A stretch of 64,000 nt of DNA from an uncultured Alphaproteobacteria bacterium (lineage in GTDB: Bacteria > Pseudomonadota > Alphaproteobacteria > HIMB59 > GCA-002718135). Position numbers and translations under genes: made by a program. Below the pieces are notes generated by a model. The model saw only the letters and a list, made by a program, of their open reading frames with translations, had not been told where the DNA came from and made no database searches. The DNA is taken from contig CACILT010000001.1 of assembly GCA_902587565.1 (NCBI GenBank), forward strand, positions 1 through 64,000, in the 5' to 3' direction. Shown here piece by piece: positions 7,856 to 16,240 of the stretch; the first letter of the stretch is position 1, and every line of letters starts with the position of its first letter.

Positions 7856-10399
7856 TTAAAGAAGTTTTTCTAAAACTGCAAAGGGAGAATTAGGATCTCT
7901 TTTAATATTATTTAATTTATTTTTCTTATTTGTTTTTTTATTTTTTTTGATCGTTTTTTTTGTATTTTTTTTATTATTAGAAAGGAAAAATAATTTTTTT
8001 GTATCAGCAATTGTTAGATTTTCGTAACCACAAAATTTCATAATATCTCTCAATTGATCACTATTACACCCAATTGGGTTCATTAATTCTGACGATTCTA
8101 AGAAAGGCCCTTTCTTTATTTTTTGTCTAGCAAGATAAAAAATTTTTTCAAATATATCTATTCTAAACATAAAATTTTTAATATTTACATAACCAATTGA
8201 TTGCCAGTAACTATCAGGCATTCTAATATTTGATGTGAAAGATACTCTTCCATTTAGTGGAAGAGGTAAAAATTCATCTATTTCTTTTTGATAGAATACT
8301 TTCCATAAAATTGCACAAAACTCTATTGGTTTTTTCTTTAATAAATTTGGTATATAAAAATATTTAGCTCCTATTCTAATTCCTAATTTGGAAATTTGAA
8401 GTTTGCTCTCTTGTGAAATATTCTTTAGAGAATTTCTAAACTTTTCAATAGGAAAATTTCCAAAATTTTCGAAACAGTTGAAAATAATAGCTCTAATTTC
8501 GGTATTAATATTGTCATCAATATTTTTACTGAGCGGATAAAGTGTTTCATTTATTTCACCGTCTAACCATTTTTGAAGCTTAGCTGATATCAATAATTTA
8601 TTTTCAGAAGATAAGTACTCAGAATTCAAAGCATCTGCAATCGGTCTATATATAGATTTACCTTTTTTCAGTTTTCCAACAGCTTCATCTCCCCAAAAAA
8701 TAAAAGTTTCATCCTTTATTTTGGACTTACTAATCTCTCCAAAATTAATCGAATCTAATGGAGCTTTTAAAAAATTTTCTACTTTTTCATCAATCATAAT
8801 TCTTACTGATTTATTAACATTAGTAATAGAAAAAAGAGATTGTGAAAATAATTTTTTCTCTTTAATCATATCAAATCCTACTATTATGCCAAATTTAGTA
8901 TTTTCTAAAAATATTTCATTTTTATTTTTTTTAAGAATTGCTTCAATATTTTGAAATTTCGTTTGTTCGATAAAAAATTTAGAAGAATGGTCAATGAATT
9001 TTTTTGTCAAACTTTCATGAAGTTGATCTGATAATTCATTTTCTATTTCTTGAGTTTTTTCTTTCCAATAGTGAGAATTTTTTAACCATGCATGATTATT
9101 TGAGATATATGTCCATGTTCTAATTTGAGAAATTTTAATAGAAAGTTCCGGTATACCTCCAGAATAATTGTTAAGTCTTCTAACTTTTTTACTTATCCAT
9201 TCTTCAGGAAAATAATAATTATTTTTAATTAAAATAAGAAAAATACTTTTTAAAAGTAATAAATAATTATCATTAGATAGTTTTTCAAAATCTGGAATTT
9301 GACATATATCCCATAATAATTCGAGATTTTTACGTGAGCTAAGTTTTTTTTTTATTTCATTATCATCAATTAGATTTCGAAAATTTAGTTCATCTAAAGC
9401 ATTTTTTTTATGAATAAAAAAATTATGAATTGGATATTTTTTTAATGAAGATAGAAGTAATTCTATTGAGTTAAAATTTAAATTGCTATTTCTCCAATAA
9501 ATTTTTTGTATACTATCAAAATTATGATTTTCTATTTGTTGTATTATTAGAGGATCTAAATTACCTGCTTCTTTAGTATAACTAAATGTTCCATCTTGTT
9601 TATACCTACCTGCTCTTCCAGCTATTTGCGCAATTTCATTAGGGGCAAGACTTCGATTGTATCTTCCATCAAATTTTTCAAGAGATGAAAAATTAACATG
9701 ATTAATATTTAGATTTAAACCCATGCCAATAGCATCTGTAGCTACAAGATAATCAACATTTTTATTTTCGTATACTTCAACTTGAGCGTTTCTTGTTCTT
9801 GGACTAAGTGATCCTAAAACTACAGCAGTGCCCCCTTTATGCGTTCGAATATTATCGGCAATTTCATAGACTTTATTAATATTAAATGCAATTATCGCAG
9901 ATCTTGGCTCAAGTTTAGAAAAATTTTGTTTTCTTAAAAACGTAAGCTGAGAAAATCGTTTCTTTTTCTCTACTACAATATTTGGATAGATTTTTTTAAG
10001 CAAGTTTTCTATATTTAAAGATCCTAAAAAAATAGTTTGAAAGGCCCCCCTAAAGTTTAGAATTCTGTCTGTAAAAATATGTCCTCTTTCATAATCTGCT
10101 GCTAATTGAATTTCATCTATAATTATACAATCTACGCTGATGTTTTTAGGCATTGATTCAACAGTGCAAAAATAATATTTTGCTTCTTTAGGAAGAATTT
10201 TTTCTTCACCTGTTATTAATGCTACATTATTTAGACCAATTTTTTTTACAGCTTTATCATAATTTTCTCTAGCAAGTAATCTTAATGGGAAACCGAAAAT
10301 GCCTGACGAAAAAGAAAATAACTTCTCAAACGCTAAATAAGTTTTTCCTGTGTTAGTAGGCCCAAGTATAGCTAGCAAATTATCATCTTCATTATACAT
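7856..10399 (-). CDS. SUV3-like superfamily 2 RNA helicase
   Basis: An ATP-dependent helicase related to mitochondrial SUV3, the RNA degradosome helicase. Domain 1 has Walker A GPTNTGKTYLAF (residues 13-24) and the DExx variant IIDEIQLAADYERG. Domain 2 has ATDAIGMGLNLNI and motif VI IAGRAGRYKQDG. The remaining C-terminal half is helicase-associated and ends in a lysine-rich tail (KKTIKKNKKTNKKNK) that may bind nucleic acid. Its 847 residues are somewhat shorter than many alphaproteobacterial homologues. It lies four bases after acnA on the same strand. The S4-domain RNA-binding gene that often follows this helicase in the class is absent here. Confidence 0.88.
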   Translation of the reverse strand: MYNEDDNLLAILGPTNTGKTYLAFEKLFSFSSGIFGFPLRLLARENYDKAVKKIGLNNVALITGEEKILPKEAKYYFCTVESMPKNISVDCIIIDEIQLAADYERGHIFTDRILNFRGAFQTIFLGSLNIENLLKKIYPNIVVEKKKRFSQLTFLRKQNFSKLEPRSAIIAFNINKVYEIADNIRTHKGGTAVVLGSLSPRTRNAQVEVYENKNVDYLVATDAIGMGLNLNINHVNFSSLEKFDGRYNRSLAPNEIAQIAGRAGRYKQDGTFSYTKEAGNLDPLIIQQIENHNFDSIQKIYWRNSNLNFNSIELLLSSLKKYPIHNFFIHKKNALDELNFRNLIDDNEIKKKLSSRKNLELLWDICQIPDFEKLSNDNYLLLLKSIFLILIKNNYYFPEEWISKKVRRLNNYSGGIPELSIKISQIRTWTYISNNHAWLKNSHYWKEKTQEIENELSDQLHESLTKKFIDHSSKFFIEQTKFQNIEAILKKNKNEIFLENTKFGIIVGFDMIKEKKLFSQSLFSITNVNKSVRIMIDEKVENFLKAPLDSINFGEISKSKIKDETFIFWGDEAVGKLKKGKSIYRPIADALNSEYLSSENKLLISAKLQKWLDGEINETLYPLSKNIDDNINTEIRAIIFNCFENFGNFPIEKFRNSLKNISQESKLQISKLGIRIGAKYFYIPNLLKKKPIEFCAILWKVFYQKEIDEFLPLPLNGRVSFTSNIRMPDSYWQSIGYVNIKNFMFRIDIFEKIFYLARQKIKKGPFLESSELMNPIGCNSDQLRDIMKFCGYENLTIADTKKLFFLSNNKKNTKKTIKKNKKTNKKNKLNNIKRDPNSPFAVLEKLL

Positions 10400-10403
10400 G
10401 TAA

Positions 10404-13046
10404 TTATGCTGCTTCTGATATTATTTCATTTAAAACGTAATTTAAAATTCCTCCAGCTTTATAATATTGAAGTTCTTTATTAGTATCTATTCTGCACTTT
10501 AGTTTAATTTTTTTAATTTGTTTTGAATTAATTTGACAATTTAGAATTATGCTTGGTTCAAGAATTGATAATCCTGATATAGAAATTTTTTCATCACCTT
10601 TAATGCTAAGGTTCGCTATGTTATTGTTTTCTGTAAACTCAAGGGGCAAAACACCCATTCCAATCAAATTTGATCTATGAATTCTTTCGAAACTCTCTGC
10701 AATTACAGCTCTAACACCTAAGAGTCTTGTACCTTTTGCAGCCCAATCTCTAGATGATCCTGTGCCATATTCTTTTCCAGCTATAATAACAGTATCAATA
10801 TCACTATTTATATACTCCTGAGCAGCTTCATATATTGACATTTGTTTATCTGATACAAAAGATTTGGTGTATCCTCCTTCTACATTTTCTAAAATCTGAT
10901 TTTTTATTCTTATATTTGCAAATGTGCCCCTCATCATAATTTCATGATTTCCTCGTCTTGATCCATAAGAATTAAAATTCTTTAAATTTATTTGTCTGTT
11001 AGTTAGGTAAAGTCCAGCTGGACTGTCTTCTTTAATACTACCAGCAGGTGAAATATGGTCTGTAGTCACACTATCACCAAGCAGAGCAAGTATCCTAGCG
11101 TCCTTTATGTCCTTTAATTTAAATTTGTTTTGTGTATCAAAAAAAGGAGGGTGTTTTATGTATGTACTAGTATCGTTCCAATCATATGTCGTATCTTCAG
11201 AATTATTAATCGATTTCCAATTATTATCTCCTTTGTAAATTTCCTTATATCTATCTTTAAACATTTCAGGAGTTAGACATAAACTTAGCATATCATTGAT
11301 TTCTTTATTTGTAGGCCACAGATCCTTAAGGAATATTTCTTTTCCTAATTTAGATTTAGCAATACAATCAGTAACTAAATTAACATTAATATTGCCTGCA
11401 ATAGCGTAAGCTACAACAAGAGGTGGGGAAGCTAAAAAATTTGCCTTTACATCTTGGTGAACTCTACCTTCAAAGTTTCTGTTTCCAGACAAAACTGAAC
11501 AGACAGTTAGGTCATTTAATTTTATTTCATCAGATACCCATTTATCTAAAGGTCCAGAATTACCGATACATGTTGTACAACCATACCCTACAGTATTAAA
11601 ACCTAACATATCAAGATAATTTGTTAAACCCGCTTTATCCAAGTAATCACTAACTACCTTGCTTCCAGGCGCTAAACTAGTTTTGACCCAGGGTTTAATT
11701 TCTAAACCCAAATCAATTGCCTTTTTTGCAACAAGGCCAGCTGCGATCATTACGTTAGGATTAGAGGTATTTGTACAACTAGTAATAGCTGCAATTACAA
11801 TATCACCAGTATCTAATTTATTTAAATCTATTTTAGATTTATTATCCATTTTACTAAATTCTTTAGGCACATCTGTTAATAGAATTTTATCTTGTGGTCT
11901 TTTAGGCCCAGCAATAGATGCTTCAATTTCACTTAAATCTAATTTTATTTTATCTGAAAATTGTGGGTCATAATTTTCGTCAGCCCATAATGTTTGTTTT
12001 TTTGTATAGTTTTCAACAATGTTTAGATGTTCTTTATCTTTACCGGTCAATTCAAGATAATTTATGGTTTCTTGGTCAGTGGGAAAAAATCCACAAGTTG
12101 CTCCATACTCTGGAGCCATATTAGATATCGTTGCCCTGTCTGCTAAAGATAAAGATTGTAGACCATTTCCATAAAACTCTACAAACTTTCCAACGACTCC
12201 TTTATCTCTTAAAATTTTAGTTATTGATAAAACTAAATCTGTTGCTGTTATTCCTTCCTTTAATGAACCAATAAGCTCAAATCCAATTACATCTGGAATA
12301 TTCATTGAAATTGCCTGTCCTAACATAGCAGCTTCAGCTTCTATTCCTCCTACTCCCCACCCAAGAACAGATAAGGCGTTAACCATAGTTGTGTGACTAT
12401 CAGTTCCTACTACAGAGTCGGGAAATAAATAATTTACATTATCAATTTTTTTTAACCATATTGTTTTTGCGATGTTTTCTAAGTTTACTTGATGACAAAT
12501 TCCTGCACCTGGTGGTACTAAATAAAAGTTATCAAATGAACTTTGTCCCCATTTTAGGAATTCGTACCTCTCTTTATTTCTATCGAATTCTTTTTTAACG
12601 TTTTCTTTTAGAGAATTATTGTCTTTATAACTATCAACCATGACGGAATGATCAATTACTAAATCAACCCTAGAAATTGGATTAATTTTTTTTGGCTCAA
12701 TTCCTTTAGATTTTAATGCATTTCTCATTGCTGCCAAATCTGCAACTGCAGGAACACCTGTAAAATCCTGCATAAGTACTCGAGTAGGGAAAAAAGCTAT
12801 CTCGATTGTTTTATTTTTAGTATTGAATTTATTTATTGAATTAAATACTTTGATGATCATATCTTTATCAATATTTTCTCCATCCTCATTTCTAAGTAAG
12901 TTTTCTAATATAACTTTAATTGAGATTGGTATTTTGTTTAGATCAACATCAAAGTATTTGGCTACTTTATTCAAATCAAAATATTTAAAATTTTGATTAT
13001 TTATTTCAATAATTTGTTCTGATTTAAAAGAATTTCTTTTTTTCAT
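10404..13046 (-). CDS. acnA: Aconitate hydratase A
   Basis: It isomerises citrate to isocitrate in the TCA cycle using a 4Fe-4S cluster. Its 880 residues match the AcnA/IRP family. Cluster cysteines lie in ITSCTNTSNPNVMIAAG and GYGCTTCIGNSGPL. The substrate-binding segments VPAVADLAAMRNA, DHSVMVDSY, VGTDSHTTMVNAL and EYGTGSSRDWAAKG are intact, so it should be active. It is the first gene of the leftward run. About 300 bases separate its start from the poly-lysine unit. The iron-regulatory RNA-binding role of some homologues cannot be judged. Confidence 0.97.
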   Translation of the reverse strand: MKKRNSFKSEQIIEINNQNFKYFDLNKVAKYFDVDLNKIPISIKVILENLLRNEDGENIDKDMIIKVFNSINKFNTKNKTIEIAFFPTRVLMQDFTGVPAVADLAAMRNALKSKGIEPKKINPISRVDLVIDHSVMVDSYKDNNSLKENVKKEFDRNKERYEFLKWGQSSFDNFYLVPPGAGICHQVNLENIAKTIWLKKIDNVNYLFPDSVVGTDSHTTMVNALSVLGWGVGGIEAEAAMLGQAISMNIPDVIGFELIGSLKEGITATDLVLSITKILRDKGVVGKFVEFYGNGLQSLSLADRATISNMAPEYGATCGFFPTDQETINYLELTGKDKEHLNIVENYTKKQTLWADENYDPQFSDKIKLDLSEIEASIAGPKRPQDKILLTDVPKEFSKMDNKSKIDLNKLDTGDIVIAAITSCTNTSNPNVMIAAGLVAKKAIDLGLEIKPWVKTSLAPGSKVVSDYLDKAGLTNYLDMLGFNTVGYGCTTCIGNSGPLDKWVSDEIKLNDLTVCSVLSGNRNFEGRVHQDVKANFLASPPLVVAYAIAGNINVNLVTDCIAKSKLGKEIFLKDLWPTNKEINDMLSLCLTPEMFKDRYKEIYKGDNNWKSINNSEDTTYDWNDTSTYIKHPPFFDTQNKFKLKDIKDARILALLGDSVTTDHISPAGSIKEDSPAGLYLTNRQINLKNFNSYGSRRGNHEIMMRGTFANIRIKNQILENVEGGYTKSFVSDKQMSIYEAAQEYINSDIDTVIIAGKEYGTGSSRDWAAKGTRLLGVRAVIAESFERIHRSNLIGMGVLPLEFTENNNIANLSIKGDEKISISGLSILEPSIILNCQINSKQIKKIKLKCRIDTNKELQYYKAGGILNYVLNEIISEAA

Positions 13047-13235
13047 CTTAATTTTGGTAAATAATTATAATAATTAAATAGTATGAAGATAATTTTTTGT
13101 ATAGCAAAATGTTAATTTATTATAAGAAATCTGCCAAAAAATATAAAATCAACTTTAATAGTTTTTTTTATTTAAAACTTAATTAAAAATAAATTTGTTA
13201 CCTTAGTAAGTAAATTTTAAAATATTGGTATATTG
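13047..13235. other. Intergenic region upstream of acnA
   Basis: A divergent spacer of very AT-rich sequence between acnA and the promoter of the poly-lysine unit. It must contain the acnA promoter, but the A/T homopolymers make any -10/-35 assignment unreliable. No ORF, repeat or strong hairpin was found here. Confidence 0.6.
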
Positions 13236-13254
13236 TTGACTTTAAGCGTAAGTT

Positions 13255-13320
13255 TTGGGAATAAATGCTTAGCCTTTTATAATTATCATCTTGATGATAA
13301 TAATGGAGGGGGGTTCCTCC
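13255..13320 (+). promoter_or_regulatory. Promoter and two inverted repeats in the leader of the poly-lysine gene
   Basis: A good sigma-70 promoter is visible: TTGGGA (13255-13260), a 17-base spacer and TATAAT (13278-13283). A perfect 9-base inverted repeat, ATTATCATC-TT-GATGATAAT (13282-13301), starts inside the -10 box and spans the expected start site, so it looks more like an operator than an RNA hairpin. It is followed by GGAGG (13305-13309) facing CCTCC (13316-13320) across a 6-base loop, a GC island unlike its surroundings. An alternative -35 TTGACT lies at 13236. The real ribosome-binding site, AAGGAG, is further down at about 13336. Confidence 0.55.
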
Positions 13321-13347
13321 GGGGTAACAAAATACAAGGAGTATTTT

Positions 13348-13524
13348 ATGGCTAAGAAGAAAAAGAAAGCTGCTCCAAAGAAGAAGAAGAAAGCAGCTAC
13401 TAAGAAAAAGAAAAAAGCAGCTCCTAAAAAGAAAAAGAAAAAAGCTGCTCCTAAGAAAAAGAAAAAAGCAGCTCCTAAAAAGAAAAAGAAAAAAGCTGCT
13501 AAAAAGAAGAAGAAGAGAAGATAG
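13348..13524 (+). CDS. 58-residue lysine-rich KKKKK-AAP repeat protein (histone H1-tail-like)
   Basis: The protein is seven runs of five or six lysines separated by AAP, AAT or AA, ending in RR; 37 of 58 residues are lysine. The track start (13291) lies in the leader; the ATG at 13348 follows a strong Shine-Dalgarno (AAGGAG, 6-base spacing), so this start is preferred. No fold or signal peptide is expected. Such composition resembles the C-terminal tails of histone H1 and bacterial H1-like DNA-binding proteins, so nucleoid or RNA binding is an inference. It has its own promoter and terminators, so it is a single-gene unit, and the four-base-cycle A/G codon use gives an internal 51-base perfect repeat. 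A low-complexity false ORF is unlikely given the promoter, RBS and terminators. Confidence 0.8.
   Translation: MAKKKKKAAPKKKKKAATKKKKKAAPKKKKKKAAPKKKKKAAPKKKKKKAAKKKKKRR
13402..13500 (+). repeat. 51-base tandem repeat inside the poly-lysine gene
   Basis: Bases 13402-13452 recur without mismatch at 13453-13500 (48 of the 51 bases; the final CCT is missing). The period equals 17 codons, so copy changes keep the frame. Identity at synonymous positions suggests recent duplication or gene conversion. Confidence 0.85.
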
Positions 13525-13543
13525 TAATACTTCGATTTTTCAG

Positions 13544-13566
13544 GAAAACTTTAATATAAAGTTTTC
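13544..13566 (+). terminator. First hairpin downstream of the poly-lysine gene
   Basis: A perfect 10-base stem, GAAAACTTTA with TAAAGTTTTC, has a 3-base loop and is followed by TTTTTCTTA. It is AT-rich and so only moderately stable. It could be a weak terminator or a 3'-end stabiliser. A third, purely A/T hairpin (TTATCTTTTT-C-AAAAAGATAA, 13573-13593) follows directly. Confidence 0.55.
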
Positions 13567-13591
13567 TTTTTCTTATCTTTTTCAAAAAGAT

Positions 13592-13617
13592 AAAACGGGG
13601 TTCTGCCCCGTTTTTTT
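13592..13617 (+). terminator. Strong rho-independent terminator of the poly-lysine unit
   Basis: The stem AAAACGGGG / CCCCGTTTT with loop TTCTG runs into eight T residues. This is one of the clearest terminators in the window. It isolates the poly-lysine gene from the ccm operon that begins 37 bases later. Confidence 0.9.
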
Positions 13618-13653
13618 TATTGTTTTAAATCAAAAAGTAATTAGATCTAAATA

Positions 13654-14259
13654 ATGATACTCGTTAAAGATTTATCAATAGAAAGATCTAATAAAAAAAT
13701 ATTTGAGAATGTTAATCTATCTCTTGGATCTGGAAAAATAATATTATTAAAAGGGAAAAATGGTTCTGGAAAAACTACATTATTAAAAGCATTGCTTAAC
13801 CTAATAGAACCCTCCTCTGGTGCAATATATTGGAAAGGAAAATTATTAAAAAAAAATTTATATAATTTTTTTAATCATGTCACATACATTGCTGACAGAA
13901 CATCAAGTTTAAGTAAATTATCAGTTCAAGAAAATATTAAAATTTGGAAAAAAATCTTTTTATCGAATATTAGTAATTCTCAAGTTGATAATATTTTAAA
14001 AACTTTAAAATTAGATATTTATTTAGATCAAAAAGTTAATTCATTATCATTTGGAGAAACAAAAAAATTGGAGTTTTTACGATTAATTATAGAAAACAAA
14101 AAAATTTGGATTTTAGACGAACCTTTGTCCAATTTAGATAATGAATCAATTGATGTTATTGCACAAACTTTTGAAGATCATCGCGCCAAGGAAGGTTCAA
14201 TAATTTTTAGCTCGCATCAAGAATCAGAGATAAATGTGTCAGAGGAAATTGTACTATAA
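13654..14259 (+). CDS. ccmA: Heme exporter ATP-binding protein CcmA
   Basis: The ATPase subunit of the CcmAB transporter that releases heme-loaded CcmE from CcmC during cytochrome c maturation. The 201-residue ABC domain shows Walker A KGKNGSGKTTLLKAL near residue 35, a signature reduced to SLSFGETKKLEF, Walker B IWILDEPLSNLD, and the switch histidine in SSHQ. The family is usually just over 200 residues. It is the first gene of ccmABCDEFGH, six bases ahead of ccmB. No promoter other than AT-rich sequence after the terminator is obvious. Confidence 0.93.
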   Translation: MILVKDLSIERSNKKIFENVNLSLGSGKIILLKGKNGSGKTTLLKALLNLIEPSSGAIYWKGKLLKKNLYNFFNHVTYIADRTSSLSKLSVQENIKIWKKIFLSNISNSQVDNILKTLKLDIYLDQKVNSLSFGETKKLEFLRLIIENKKIWILDEPLSNLDNESIDVIAQTFEDHRAKEGSIIFSSHQESEINVSEEIVL

Positions 14260-14264
14260 AAAAA

Positions 14265-14936
14265 ATGATAATTTTAAATAAAATAATTTCTTTTTATTAT
14301 AGAGAGTACAAATTAAATCTAAGTGGGTTTCAAGATATTTTAACAAATATTATTTTTTTCTTTGTATCAATATTTATATTTATTTTCTCTATTGGGCCAG
14401 ACAAGGAAACAATTTCTAGTATAGGAATTGGCATTGTATGGACATTATTGTTGTTAAGCTCAACATTATCTTTAAGGAAATTTTATCAAGACGACTTTGA
14501 GAATGGAAATTTATTGATTATGCATTTAAATGGACTTAGTTTTGGTTTTATTGCGATTTTAAAAACTTTTTCACATTTTATCTTTGTTCAAGTACCTTTT
14601 TTGTTATCTATACCAATTGCATCTATCTTGTTAAATATAGCAAAAAACGAACTTCTCTATCTGTTTTCGAGTTTTGCAATAGGATCATTTATTCTATCGT
14701 GCCTAGGTTCTATTTCATCTTCTATGAATCTCATGAACCAACGAAACTTCCTGCTAGGAAGTGTTATAGTTATGATATTTAGTGTTCCAATAATTATTTT
14801 TTCTGTTGGTATAGTTAATCTAGAAGAAAACTTTAATTCTCTAATAAGTATATTATTTGGAATATTATTAATAGTTTTTGCTATAAATCCTTGGGCAAGT
14901 GGTTTGTGTCTTAAACTTTCATTAGAAAATAATTGA
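14265..14936 (+). CDS. ccmB: Heme exporter membrane protein CcmB
   Basis: The membrane subunit of CcmAB. Its 223 residues are largely hydrophobic with about six membrane segments. Family hallmarks are the N-terminal FYYREYKLNLSGFQDI and LRKFYQDDFENGNL, and the C-terminal INPWASGLCLKLSLE. It lies between ccmA and ccmC with one base before the ccmC start. Confidence 0.92.
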   Translation: MIILNKIISFYYREYKLNLSGFQDILTNIIFFFVSIFIFIFSIGPDKETISSIGIGIVWTLLLLSSTLSLRKFYQDDFENGNLLIMHLNGLSFGFIAILKTFSHFIFVQVPFLLSIPIASILLNIAKNELLYLFSSFAIGSFILSCLGSISSSMNLMNQRNFLLGSVIVMIFSVPIIIFSVGIVNLEENFNSLISILFGILLIVFAINPWASGLCLKLSLENN

Positions 14937-14937
14937 T

Positions 14938-15636
14938 ATGATGTTTTTAGTTAATCCTAGTAAATTTAATAAAGTCGCAGATTATGTATTTCTGCCAGTG
15001 TTGATTTCATCAATTATATTATTTTCTATAGGATTAATATTTGTATTTTATTTATCTCCTGATGACTATCAACAAGGATCAACTGTACGCATAATGTATG
15101 TTCATGTGCCTAGTGCTTGGTTGGCATTACTTACTTATGCTATAATGACACTATATAGTATCGCTGGATTAGCCTTTAGAATACCGTTTGGTTTCATTAT
15201 TAACACAGCAGTAGCGCCCATTGGAGCGGTCTTTACTCTAATTTGTATCATAAGTGGATCTTTGTGGGGTAAACCAATGTGGGGTACATGGTGGGTATGG
15301 GATGCACGTCTAACCTCAGTGGCAATACTTTTTATTATTTATCTTATTATTATTTTTATGAATTTATCTTTTGAAAATAGGATTATAAGAGAAAAAGTTG
15401 TAGCAATATTTGTTCTTGTTGGATCAATAAACCTCCCCATAGTTAAATTTTCTGTAGATTGGTGGAATACCTTACATCAACCGGCAACAATAAGTAAATT
15501 ATCAAAACCAAGCATTGACCCTTCAATGATGATTCCTTTAATTATCATGACTTTTGCATTTATTATGGTTGGGTTAACAATAGCTATTTTAAGAATTAAA
15601 ACTGAGATAATTTCAAGAAAATCTAATCTAAGTTAA
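14938..15636 (+). CDS. ccmC: Heme transporter CcmC
   Basis: It attaches heme to the periplasmic chaperone CcmE. A 232-residue polytopic protein of the heme-handling family with the tryptophan-rich WWD motif (WGKPMWGTWWVWDARLTS). Candidate axial histidines are in MYVHVPSAW and NTLHQPA. Two ATG codons open the gene (MMF); the first was kept. Membrane segments number six. A 61-base gap separates it from ccmD. Confidence 0.95.
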   Translation: MMFLVNPSKFNKVADYVFLPVLISSIILFSIGLIFVFYLSPDDYQQGSTVRIMYVHVPSAWLALLTYAIMTLYSIAGLAFRIPFGFIINTAVAPIGAVFTLICIISGSLWGKPMWGTWWVWDARLTSVAILFIIYLIIIFMNLSFENRIIREKVVAIFVLVGSINLPIVKFSVDWWNTLHQPATISKLSKPSIDPSMMIPLIIMTFAFIMVGLTIAILRIKTEIISRKSNLS

Positions 15637-15697
15637 TTTGTGACTTTTAGTCCTTTTGATTAAGTATCTTTCCTAAATATTTTTGCTAATAGTAATT

Positions 15698-15799
15698 ATG
15701 TATTTCTGGTATATTTTTGGATCTTACTTTGTAACCTTTTTTTTAATTATTTTGTTATTATTTTCTAGTTACTTAAAATTTAAAAAAATAAAAAAGTAA
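15698..15799 (+). CDS. ccmD: Small heme maturation protein CcmD (missed by the ORF track)
   Basis: A 33-residue ORF: MYFWYIFGSYFVTFFLIILLLFSSYLKFKKIKK. It has one membrane helix followed by a basic tail, the standard layout of CcmD, which helps release holo-CcmE from CcmC. The stop codon abuts the ccmE ATG directly. Size, topology and the position between ccmC and ccmE are exactly those of ccmD, although sequence conservation in this family is low. Confidence 0.85.
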   Translation: MYFWYIFGSYFVTFFLIILLLFSSYLKFKKIKK

Positions 15800-16240
15800 A
15801 TGAGTTTACGATTTCAAAGATTGCTGCTTATATTACTTACTTTAGTAATTATACTGAGTGCAGTCTTACTTATTTTATATAATACAAGAGAAAATGTGTC
15901 ATATTTTTATACACCTTCTGAGATTGATAAGCTAGATATCGTAATAAATGAAAAGATAAGAATAGGTGGTTTTGTAGAAAATGACAGTTTTAATAAAATT
16001 TCTTCAAGTTCATTTAAATTTAAAATTACTGATGAAAAAGCTTCTATACTAGTTACTTTCAATGGAATTCTCCCTGATTTATTTAGAGAAGGGCAAGGTG
16101 CAGTTATAGAGGGTGCTTTTGTTGATAATGATATTTTTAATGCAACTAATGTTTTTGCAAAACATGATGAAAATTATATGCCAGCATCAATAAAAGAAGA
16201 TCTGAAAGATACAGGTTATTGGAATAAAAAATATAAATGA
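15800..16240 (+). CDS. ccmE: Periplasmic heme chaperone CcmE
   Basis: A membrane-anchored beta-barrel protein that binds heme covalently through one histidine and hands it to CcmF. It has one N-terminal membrane helix (LLLILLTLVIILSAVLLIL), an OB-fold domain (VNEKIRIGGFVEN, VTFNGILPDLFREGQGAVIEG) and the heme-binding His followed by the conserved tyrosine in VFAKHDENYMP. Its 146 residues are typical. It overlaps the ccmF start by four bases (ATGA). Confidence 0.95.
   Translation: MSLRFQRLLLILLTLVIILSAVLLILYNTRENVSYFYTPSEIDKLDIVINEKIRIGGFVENDSFNKISSSSFKFKITDEKASILVTFNGILPDLFREGQGAVIEGAFVDNDIFNATNVFAKHDENYMPASIKEDLKDTGYWNKKYK

Noticed and set aside
11659-11973. 104-codon plus-strand ORF opposite acnA
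   Set aside because: Antisense shadow of acnA; the same applies to the other ORFs inside acnA and to those opposite dxs, ccmF, leuS and the DUF3576 gene.
13291-13347. Upstream start of the poly-lysine ORF (MMIIMEGGSS...)
   Set aside because: It lies in the leader hairpins at or just after the predicted transcription start and lacks an RBS; ATG 13348 has AAGGAG.
13348-13524. Direct repeats that could suggest a CRISPR-like or VNTR array
   Set aside because: The repeats are in-frame codons of a lysine-rich protein with no unique spacers and no cas genes.
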